Source: JAODBJ01 sp963782465 (GTDB taxonomy: Bacteria > Actinomycetota > Acidimicrobiia > IMCC26256 > PALSA-610). Taken from it: a stretch of DNA of 64,000 nt. Made by a program: the position numbers and the translations under genes. Below are positions 17,934-24,437 of this stretch, one piece after another. The stretch is taken from contig CAWAJR010000005.1 in the NCBI GenBank assembly GCA_963782465.1, positions 186,001 to 250,000 of the forward strand, written 5' to 3'. Each line of letters starts with the position of its first letter. The stretch's first letter is position 1. Under the pieces are notes generated by a model that searched no databases, was not told the DNA's origin, and worked only from the letters and a program-made list of their open reading frames with translations.

Positions 17934-18844
17934 AGGCGGTCGTCACCGGCGCGGGCGGGTTCGTGGGCCGTCATCTCTGCGCGCATCTCGCGGCGATGGG
18001 CGACGATGTCGTGGGCCTCGACCGCGGCGGGCCCGACGGTTTCGACGTGACCGACCCCGCTTCGGTCGACGAGTCGTTCGCACGGGCGCATCCCGATGCT
18101 GTCTTCCACCTTGCCGCCTTCGCGCACGTCGGCGACTCGTGGGACGCGCCGGCCCGAGTCGCGCGCGTGAACGTGGAGGGGACCGTCAACGTGCTCGCGG
18201 CCGCGCAGCGCGCCGGCGCGTCGCGCGTCCTCGTCGTAGGAAGCGCCGCGGAGTACGCAAGCCTGCCCAGCGACGCGCCCATCGCCGAGGACGCGTTGGT
18301 CGACCCGGTCACGCCGTACGGCGCCAGCAAAGCGGCGGCCGCGCTGTTCGCGCGGCAGGCGTTCCTCGCCGGCGGCCTGGCGACGATCTGCACGCGTTCG
18401 TTCAACCACGCGTGCCCGGGGCAGCTCCCGACGTTCCTCGTGCCGGCTCTCGCGCAACGCATCGCGCGCGCCGAGATCGACGGAACCGACGAGATCACGG
18501 TCGGGTCGCTCGAACCCGTGCGCGAACTGAACGACGTCCGCGACGTCGTGCGGGCCTACCGGCTGCTCGTCGAGCACGGGGAACCCGGCGAGACCTACAA
18601 CGTGTGCAGCGGTCGCGGCTACAGCGTGCGCGAGATCGTCGAACAGCTGATCGCGCTGGCGAAGCGACCGTTGCGCTATGCCGTCGATCCGGCGCTCGTG
18701 CGACCGATCGATGTGCCGTCGTTCGTCGGCGACCCCACGAAACTGCGGGCGGCCACGGGTTACGAGCCGCGGCACTCGCTCGCCGAGACCCTCGCCGGCG
18801 CGCTCGACGACGCGCGGAGCCAGGCGTCCGCCGCCAACGGCTGA
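17930..18844 (+). CDS. NAD-dependent epimerase/dehydratase, GDP-6-deoxy-4-ketohexose reductase (RMD)-like
   Basis: A 304-residue extended SDR. VTGAGGFVGRHLCAHL is the dinucleotide fold, FHLAAFAHVGDSW and VVGSAAEY are family landmarks, YGASKAAAA is the catalytic Tyr-Lys pair, and TRSFNHACPGQLPTFLVP followed by ELNDVRDVVRAY matches the RMD/GDP-mannose dehydratase branch. The likely role is making a 6-deoxy sugar donor such as GDP-rhamnose for the three glycosyltransferases before it. No GMD partner is in the window, so the substrate would have to come from elsewhere. The start GTG overlaps the preceding stop. Confidence 0.85.
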   Translation: MKAVVTGAGGFVGRHLCAHLAAMGDDVVGLDRGGPDGFDVTDPASVDESFARAHPDAVFHLAAFAHVGDSWDAPARVARVNVEGTVNVLAAAQRAGASRVLVVGSAAEYASLPSDAPIAEDALVDPVTPYGASKAAAALFARQAFLAGGLATICTRSFNHACPGQLPTFLVPALAQRIARAEIDGTDEITVGSLEPVRELNDVRDVVRAYRLLVEHGEPGETYNVCSGRGYSVREIVEQLIALAKRPLRYAVDPALVRPIDVPSFVGDPTKLRAATGYEPRHSLAETLAGALDDARSQASAANG

Positions 18845-18868
18845 GCCGCTTGGCTTCACGTCACGCGA

Positions 18869-19606
18869 TTACTGACGGTCGAGCCAACCGAGGAGCAACG
18901 CGATCGCGCGAGGGTCGTGCCGTAGCCGGTGCGGGCCGTTCTGCACGATCCGCAACTCGATCTCGTCGCCGGCCGCCGCCGCGAGGCGCCGCGCGTCCTC
19001 GACCGGTACGACGTCGTCGGCCGAACCGTGCACGAGCAGCCACGGCCGGGGCGCGATGCGCTTCGCCGCCGCGACCGGGTCGAGGGCGGCGATCGCCCTC
19101 GTCCACGCGTGCGGGTCGCTCGGGAACCCCTCCGTGCGCAACACGCCGGTCCCGCGCGCGTACTCGAGGAACCAGTCGGGATCACGCACCCAGCTGCGCA
19201 GCGACGCGGGAGCGGCGAACGTCGCCAACCCCTCGACCCGATCGTCCGACGCCGCACTCATCACCGCGAGCGTCCCACCGAGGCGAAACCCGCAGAGGCG
19301 CACCCGGCTCACATCGGGCCGTTCGAGCATCGTGTCGACCGCGGCACGCACGTCGGCCAGCCATCCCTCGATGGAGAAGTCGCCCTCGGAGGTGCCGGTG
19401 CCGCGAAAGTTGAACGTCACCGTCGCCGACCCCGTTTCGCGGACGATCCGGTCGACGAGGCTGCGGTAGGTGTTCCCGACCGTGGCGGCGCCACCCACCC
19501 CCCGCGGGAACCCCGTGAGCAGGATCAGGCCGGGGACGCGGGCCAGCCCGGGAGGCCGAGCGAAGTACGCGTCGAGTCTGAGGCCGTCGGAGATGATTTC
19601 TTCCAC
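18869..19606 (-). CDS. Alpha/beta-hydrolase-fold protein lacking the serine nucleophile
   Basis: A 245-residue protein with the alpha/beta-hydrolase layout: an oxyanion-side strand GLILLTGFPRGVGG, FNFRGTGTSEGDFS, the nucleophile elbow LCGFRLGGTLA, the acid loop HGSADDVVPVEDA and the C-terminal GPHRLRHDPRAI. The elbow reads G-F-R-L-G, so the expected Ser is Arg (codon CGC, one base from AGC). Hydrolase families associated with exosortase systems also carry Arg here, so it may be a real subfamily rather than an inactivated enzyme. I chose GTG 19606 because the fold begins there. It faces the epimerase gene convergently. Confidence 0.8.
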   Translation of the reverse strand: MEEIISDGLRLDAYFARPPGLARVPGLILLTGFPRGVGGAATVGNTYRSLVDRIVRETGSATVTFNFRGTGTSEGDFSIEGWLADVRAAVDTMLERPDVSRVRLCGFRLGGTLAVMSAASDDRVEGLATFAAPASLRSWVRDPDWFLEYARGTGVLRTEGFPSDPHAWTRAIAALDPVAAAKRIAPRPWLLVHGSADDVVPVEDARRLAAAAGDEIELRIVQNGPHRLRHDPRAIALLLGWLDRQ

Positions 19607-19626
19607 CCGTCGGTATCCTGGCCCGC

Positions 19627-20214
19627 GTGACGGGCTCCACGCAGATTGTCGGCACACCGGCCCTGAAAGAGTGGGCCGCGATCGTCCACGCGTTGCTCGA
19701 AGGCGAACAGATCATCGACCTTCGCAAAGGTGGGCTGCGCGAGGACGGCCGGCATTTCGGCGTCGACGCGACACGATGCTGGCTCTACCCGACCGCCGAG
19801 CACCAACGGCCCGAGCTGCTGAAGGCCGCCTACCGGCACTGGACCGACCTCGCGGTCGCGTCGCCGGTCGGAGGAGCGATCACGATCCCGGGCTGGGCCG
19901 AGATCGTCGAGGTCGCCACGATCACCGAACCCGAACGGCTCGACGGTCTCGACGGGAAAACGATCTGGGCGCGCGAATACGCCGAATCGCGGCTCAAGTG
20001 GAAGCACCGCGATCCGCTGTGGGTGCTCGTGATGCGGGTGCACCGTCTCCGTGAACCGTTCGTCGTGCCGTGGCGCGACGAGTACGGCGGCTGCACGAGT
20101 TGGGTGGCGCTCGGCGATCTTCCCGACAACCCCCGCGAGCTCCCCTCGGAGCCCGCGCTGTCCGACATCGCGTTCGAGGCCCGCCTCAAAGGCGTGCGGG
20201 CCGAGCTCTCCTGA
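19627..20214 (+). CDS. DUF1802-family protein
   Basis: A 195-residue protein starting with GTG. ALKEWAAIVHALLEGEQIID, then LRKGGLRE, WLYPTAEHQRPELLKAAY and the conserved middle WKHRDPLWVLVMRVHRL match the DUF1802 family, which occurs in cyanobacteria and actinobacteria and has no assigned function. It has no signal or membrane segment. It is divergent from the hydrolase gene with only 20 bp between starts, and ends immediately before the amidohydrolase stop on the other strand. Confidence 0.8.
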   Translation: MTGSTQIVGTPALKEWAAIVHALLEGEQIIDLRKGGLREDGRHFGVDATRCWLYPTAEHQRPELLKAAYRHWTDLAVASPVGGAITIPGWAEIVEVATITEPERLDGLDGKTIWAREYAESRLKWKHRDPLWVLVMRVHRLREPFVVPWRDEYGGCTSWVALGDLPDNPRELPSEPALSDIAFEARLKGVRAELS

Positions 20215-21063
20215 TCACGCGAGCCCGAGCAGTCGTTGCGCGTTGGCGCGCAACACCTTCTCCGTGATGTCGTCGGGCACATCGAGGGTCGCCCACGCGT
20301 CGAACCACTGGTCGTGACGGATGAACGGATAGTCGGTGCCGAACAGCACGCGGTCCTGGAGCGGGCCGCGAATGTTGCGCACGAGGTCGGGGCTGAACCG
20401 GCGCGGCGACCAACCCGACAGGTCGATCCACGTGTTCGGTTTGTGTTGCGCGACGGCAAGTTGTTCGTCCTGCCACGGCCACGCGGGATGCGCCATCACG
20501 ATCTGCAGGTTCGGGAAGTCGACGGCCACCGCGTCGAGATGGACCGGCCGCGAATATTCGAGTTTCATCTTCCCGCCGCCGGGCATGCCGGCGCCGAGGC
20601 CCGTGGTCCCGGTGTGCACCGTCACCGGGATACGCAACGCCTGCGCGGCTTCCCAGATCGGGTAGACGCTGCGATCGTCGGGGCGAAACCCTTGCGCGCT
20701 CGGGTGCAGTTTCAAACCGTGCAGACCGAGCATGCGCACCGCCCGTTCGAGTTCGACGACCGCGGCCTCACCTTTGAGCGGGTCGACTGAAGCGAACCCG
20801 ATGAACGCATCGGGGAACTCGCGCGCGCACCGGGCGACGAAGTCGTTCGTGACGGGTGGAAGACCGGTGTTCGTCTCGGCGTCCCACGCGAACAACACGC
20901 CGAGCACGTCGGCGGCGCGGAACACGCCCGCCATCTCGCTGGGAGTGAGGCGCGGCAGCTTCGTTCGGAAATGCGCTTCGCAGGCCGGCGTGTAGTCGCC
21001 CAGCGCGTCCTCGACGAACTCGGTGGTCGACGGGTGGACGTGAACGTCGATCGCGCGGGGCAC
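20215..21063 (-). CDS. Amidohydrolase_2-family metal-dependent hydrolase
   Basis: A 282-residue TIM-barrel protein. The metal site is visible as AIDVHVHPSTTEF at the N-terminus, LKLHPSAQGFRP and VTVHTGTTG in the middle, IVMAHPAWPWQ, and the C-terminal Asp in LFGTDYPFIRHDQW. Members include decarboxylases of the ACMSD type and lactone hydrolases; the one present cannot be specified. GTG start. A small hypothetical gene lies 11 bp upstream on the same strand and probably forms one transcript with it. Confidence 0.85.
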   Translation of the reverse strand: MPRAIDVHVHPSTTEFVEDALGDYTPACEAHFRTKLPRLTPSEMAGVFRAADVLGVLFAWDAETNTGLPPVTNDFVARCAREFPDAFIGFASVDPLKGEAAVVELERAVRMLGLHGLKLHPSAQGFRPDDRSVYPIWEAAQALRIPVTVHTGTTGLGAGMPGGGKMKLEYSRPVHLDAVAVDFPNLQIVMAHPAWPWQDEQLAVAQHKPNTWIDLSGWSPRRFSPDLVRNIRGPLQDRVLFGTDYPFIRHDQWFDAWATLDVPDDITEKVLRANAQRLLGLA

Positions 21064-21074
21064 CGGAGGTCGCG

Positions 21075-21311
21075 TCAGTTCGCTTCGGCTGCCTCTTGCG
21101 CGCGGCGAATCGAACGGTGCGGCCGGTACCCACGGTTCCGAGCCTCCGCGAGCGTGTCGGGACCGAACGAGAGGAACCGTTCCGACGCAATGATGTCGTG
21201 GACCGCCGTGGCGACCGTCGGGTCGGTGTCGATCATGTCCATGTCGTAGACGACGAGCGTGCGCTTGTCGCCCAGGTAGCGGAAGTGCTCGAACCGCGTC
21301 GGCTTAGGCAT
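21075..21311 (-). CDS. Hypothetical protein, 78 residues
   Basis: Starts with ATG at 21311. MPKPTRFEHFRYLGDKRTLV is followed by VYDMDMIDTDPTVATAVHDI and a basic C-terminus. The composition (charged, no membrane span) looks like a folded soluble protein. I do not recognise a family. It is bounded upstream by the second 45-bp palindrome and followed by the amidohydrolase gene in the same direction, which supports it as a real gene. Confidence 0.6.
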   Translation of the reverse strand: MPKPTRFEHFRYLGDKRTLVVYDMDMIDTDPTVATAVHDIIASERFLSFGPDTLAEARNRGYRPHRSIRRAQEAAEAN

Positions 21312-21328
21312 GGCCCGGAGGCTAGGCC

Positions 21329-21373
21329 ACATGTGTCGATAGCCAGCGAATGGCGCTCGCTGTCGACGCACGT
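21329..21373. repeat. 45-bp palindromic element, copy 2
   Basis: Same length and layout as the element at 4482-4526: 20-nt arms around a 5-nt loop. It is identical at 34 of 45 positions. Three of the four arm mismatches can be G-T/G-U pairs in one of the two strands, so the hairpin is preserved despite sequence change. It starts 18 bp upstream of one gene and its last base is the final base of the DUF554 stop codon, so it could serve as the 3' end of that transcript. Confidence 0.75.
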
Positions 21374-22098
21374 CAGTGCACGAACACTGCGACGAGGAGC
21401 GGGGCGACGACGAGGGCGGGCAGGAATGACGCCACCCGGATCGCCTTGATGTCGAGCAGGCGAAGGCCGAGACCGACGAGCATCACGCCGCCCGCGGCGC
21501 TCATCTCGTCGACCATGCGCGCGCTGAGCACGTGGTGCAGACCGGCGGCCGCGGCCGTGATCGAACCTTGCACGACGACGATGGTCACGATCGCCGCGCC
21601 GACGCCCCAGCCGTAGGTCGCCGCGAACGCGAGCGAGGCGAAACCGTCGAGCATGCTCTTCGTCGCGAGCAGGTCGATGTGGCCCCGCAGGCCGTCTTGG
21701 ATGGAACCGAGGATGGTGAGGGGGCCGACGCAGAACACGATCGACGCGACCCGGAAGCCTTCGACGAACCGCGCCCGCCCGTCGGTTGCCGGTGGGTCGA
21801 TGGTGGCCGGTGCGCGGCGACGGGCGACGCGACGCTGGATGGCTCCGCCGATCGTGTCGATGCGTTCCTCCAGGCGCAGCGCCTCCCCGATCAGGCCACC
21901 GGCGAGCAGCGACGCGAGCAGGATCACCGCGTTGTGGGTGTCGCGCGCTTCGAGCACGCCGAGCGTGAGGACGACCAGGCCGATGCCCTCCATCACGACG
22001 GCACGGAAACGCTCCGCCACGCGTGCTCCGAACCGGACGCCGATCGTCGTGCCGAGCGCGACCGTCACGACGTTGAGGACGGTGCCCAGCCCCCTCAC
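21373..22098 (-). CDS. DUF554-family integral membrane protein
   Basis: A 241-residue protein with about six to seven hydrophobic segments. VRGLGTVLNVVTVALGTTIG at the N-terminus, GLVVLTLGVLEA, GGLIGEALRLEERID in the first cytoplasmic loop, FCVGPLTILGSIQDGL in the middle and GGVMLVGLGLRLLDIKAIRV near the end are the DUF554 signature. Transport function is unproven. The frame stays open for another 120 codons upstream, but that extension runs through the 93-bp repeats and has no protein-like character, so I start at GTG 22098. Confidence 0.88.
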   Translation of the reverse strand: MRGLGTVLNVVTVALGTTIGVRFGARVAERFRAVVMEGIGLVVLTLGVLEARDTHNAVILLASLLAGGLIGEALRLEERIDTIGGAIQRRVARRRAPATIDPPATDGRARFVEGFRVASIVFCVGPLTILGSIQDGLRGHIDLLATKSMLDGFASLAFAATYGWGVGAAIVTIVVVQGSITAAAAGLHHVLSARMVDEMSAAGGVMLVGLGLRLLDIKAIRVASFLPALVVAPLLVAVFVH

Positions 22099-22103
22099 GG
22101 GTG

Positions 22104-22340
22104 GGTGGCCGAGCGGGGCCCGAGCGGCCCGGACCGCAGGGACGGGAGCGGAAGAACACAAGCGAGGCCTCGCCGCGCGCACCGGGCATGTTCCCCGGTG
22201 GCCGAGCGGGGCCCGAGCGGCCCGGACCGCAGGGACGGGAGCGGAAAAACCAAAGCGAGGCCTCGCCGCGCGCACCGGGCATGTTCCCCGGTGGCCGAGC
22301 GGGGCCCGAGCGGCCCGGACCGCAGGGACGGGAGCGGAAA
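22104..22340. repeat. Tandem array of 93-bp direct repeats (two full copies and one truncated)
   Basis: Units start at 22104, 22197 and 22290 with GGTGGCCGAGCGGGGCCCGA; the third stops after about 50 bp. The copies are nearly identical, differing mainly in a short A/C-rich stretch. Each full unit contains the 12-bp palindrome GCGAGGCCTCGC (22162-22173, 22255-22266), and each junction forms a hairpin with 7-bp arms CACCGGG/CCCGGTG and a 7-nt loop (22180-22200, 22273-22293). The array fills the upstream side of the DUF554 gene. No gene is visible in the 516-bp gap 22099-22614. Confidence 0.85.
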
Positions 22341-22344
22341 GAGT

Positions 22345-22372
22345 GGTCGGGGGCGCATATGCGCCCCCGACC
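22345..22372. repeat. 28-bp perfect palindrome at the end of the repeat array
   Basis: Two 14-bp arms starting GGTCGGGGGCGCAT are exact reverse complements with no spacer. It begins a few bases after the truncated third 93-bp unit. A spacer-free palindrome of this length suits a dimeric protein-binding site or a strong hairpin. No T-tract follows. Confidence 0.8.
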
Positions 22373-22614
22373 GTAACGACTGTTTCGAATTCGCCTTTGT
22401 CATGCTGCCGGTGGGACCACTGCCGGCCACGCAGGCGACGGTGCGGCGGTCTGGTTTCCGCCAGGACCGGTCCAGCCAAACGGCCTAGCGGCCGCGCACC
22501 TCCGAGGTCCCAGGTTTATCGTGCATTCTCTGGACCACCTCCCTTCTTCGGTACGCATTTTTTAGCAGATTCACGCCGGGCGGTGATCACAGTTCCGGCC
22601 GGGTTACAAAGCGT
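22373..22614. other. Non-coding remainder of the repeat-bearing gap
   Basis: I see no gene, tRNA or clear promoter here. The region has lower GC than its surroundings in places, including a T6 run near 22557-22563. It holds whatever separates the repeat array from the 3' end of the gene at 22615. Confidence 0.4.
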
Positions 22615-23079
22615 TCACGGACCGTCGGGTGGGCGTCGCGGCGGCCGGTTCGACGGTGGTGTCGCGTCGCCGACGGCCCCGATCGCCCTGAGATATCCCA
22701 TCTGCGTATCGAGCACTCCGTACACCTGCTCGGGGAGGTATTCCTCACCTGACTCGCGTGAGCGCGTGCAGATGTGGTCGACGAGTTCGGTGCCGCCCAC
22801 CACGACGTCGGAACGCAACTTCGGCCCCGACCCGTTGCCGGTGACGCCTTTGTGGCTGAGGAACTCGAGCTGGAAGTCGAGGATGCGGCGAACGTCGGCC
22901 GGCGTGAGGGTGGCGGCGATGTTGTCGGGAAGGTGTTCGACGACCCAGTCGTACGCTTCTTCGAAGTCGTAGACGGGTGGGGGCGGTTCGGTCGCGAGCC
23001 GTCCCACTTCGCGCAGGACGAAGACGGCCGCGATCGCGAAGGTGATGCCGAGCACGAGGAGCGCCGTCACCCAGACCAC
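22615..23079 (-). CDS. Hypothetical protein with N-terminal membrane anchor
   Basis: 154 residues. One transmembrane helix (VTALLVLGITFAIAAVFVLR) is followed by a cytoplasmic domain with EPPPPVYDFEEAYDWVVEHL, LTPADVRRILDFQLEFL and EEYLPEQVYGVLDTQMGYL. The two alpha-helical, acidic blocks look like a conserved actinobacterial domain, but I cannot name it. The C-terminus is a Pro/Arg tail. GTG start. It lies alone between the repeat array and the methyltransferase gene, same strand as the latter and 25 bp from it. Confidence 0.65.
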   Translation of the reverse strand: MVWVTALLVLGITFAIAAVFVLREVGRLATEPPPPVYDFEEAYDWVVEHLPDNIAATLTPADVRRILDFQLEFLSHKGVTGNGSGPKLRSDVVVGGTELVDHICTRSRESGEEYLPEQVYGVLDTQMGYLRAIGAVGDATPPSNRPPRRPPDGP

Positions 23080-23104
23080 GGGAGTGGACGCTACCGGCCG
23101 TCGC

Positions 23105-24386
23105 TCAACCGACGATGATGGGGAGCCTTCGGGCCAGTGCCGGCGCCAGGTCGACGAGCCATGCGATGTCTTGCTGCACCACGCCGATGTCGAGTTCGTA
23201 GCGGCCGGGGTCGCGGTCGACGTCGACGCGCAGGACGACCGATCGTTCCGTTCCGGGGCGCAGCCGACCGAACGAGGTGCGCGGGCCGCCGACGCCGTCG
23301 AGCGGAACGCCGGCGCGCGACCAGCGGTACGACAGCGTGGTCGGGCCGGGCGAGAACCGGTCGGAGAGCCAGAGCCGGCCCGTGTTACGGATCTTCACCG
23401 GGATGCGCAGCCGGTCGCCCGGCGCGGCCCGCAGCGGAGGATCGAAGGCGGTGAGATCGAGGTCGAGGTCGTAGCTCGGGTCGTACACGACGGTCCGGCT
23501 CGGGCAGCGGAACCGGTTGTGGGTCGCGCCCAGCCGGGCGTACGACAGGAGCGCGTGGCGCCACGAGCCGAGGCCGGCGAGCGCGGCCCGCCGCGACGGC
23601 GGGACGCACAAGACGTCGACCAGGCCGCCGTCGCGCACCAGCCGGTCGAGATGGTCGTACGACAGCAGACGCTGGAGCGAGCCGTCGGGACGCAACGCGT
23701 ACCGGTCGCGCGCGACGCGACCGAGGTCGCGATACAGCGGGCGCAACGACTCCGACCGGAACCGCCGCTGCGTGACTGCGTTGCATTCGACGAGGAGCAG
23801 CGGCTGAAAGCGTTCGATCGTGTCCTTCGCGCCGGCGAGCACGAACCGTTCGCAGCCTTCGACGTCGACTTTCATGAAGTCGCATCGATCGAGCCGCTCG
23901 CCGCGCGCCCACCAGTCGATCGTGATCGCCGGGACGTGCTCGACGACGCCTTCACGATGATGCGACGACACGAACGAGCCCGCCTGGAAGGTCTCCGGCA
24001 TGTTCAAGCGTCACTTCGCCCGGCGCATCCATCGCGGCGGCGGGCTCGATCGTCACGTTGGAGGCGTCGTTCGCGGCCACGTTCCGGCGGAGGTATTCGA
24101 GGTGGTGCGACGACGGTTCGAAAGCGAACACCCGGCCGCGCGGGCACAACGACGACGCGGCCAATGTGTGCACACCGATGTTCGCGCCGATGTCGAGGAC
24201 GACCGACGCCGGCGTCAGCGCGGCGCGCATCAGCGCGACGACGTGCGGTTCGTACGCGCCGACCGCGTGCAGTACCGACATCACGCTCGTGTCGTGCGCG
24301 TCGCCGGCGATCTCGAGACGGCGGTCGACACCGAGGTCGAGATCGACCTCGACGACCACGTCGTTCCCGCCCCGCCCGGCATTCAC
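23105..24386 (-). CDS. FkbM-family methyltransferase with C-terminal beta-rich domain, apparent frameshift
   Basis: A class I SAM methyltransferase. The first part (GTG at 24386) has the SAM motif VVLDIGANIGVHTLAASSL and FAFEPSSHHLEYLRRNVAAN. After GEVTL the frame changes, and the second part continues with NMPETFQAGSFVSS, the FkbM post-motif DFMKVDVEGCERFVLAGAKD and PLLLVECNAV. Removing one base near 24005-24010 joins them in one frame of about 426 codons. The last 110 residues, with LRIPVKIRNTGRLWL, resemble an immunoglobulin-like or NEAT-like sandwich rather than the methyltransferase. It probably O-methylates a sugar. I treat the frameshift as a likely assembly error. Confidence 0.8.
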
Positions 24387-24437
24387 TCCCGACCATGGTA
24401 AACGCCGCCCGCGCGAACGGGTGGGCTTTGGCTCGGG

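Noticed and set aside
22104..22340. tRNA-like start (GGTGGCCGAGCGG) in each 93-bp repeat
   Set aside because: It resembles the D-arm of a class II tRNA, but no acceptor stem, anticodon arm or T-arm (GGTTCRA) can be formed in the unit.
22104..22372. CRISPR array
   Set aside because: The units abut without unique spacers, the period is 93 bp, and there are no cas genes.
22099..22479. N-terminal extension of the DUF554 protein through the repeats
   Set aside because: The frame is open, but high GC leaves most frames open. The encoded sequence is Arg/Pro/Gly-rich, repetitive and unlike the family N-terminus, which matches from GTG 22098.
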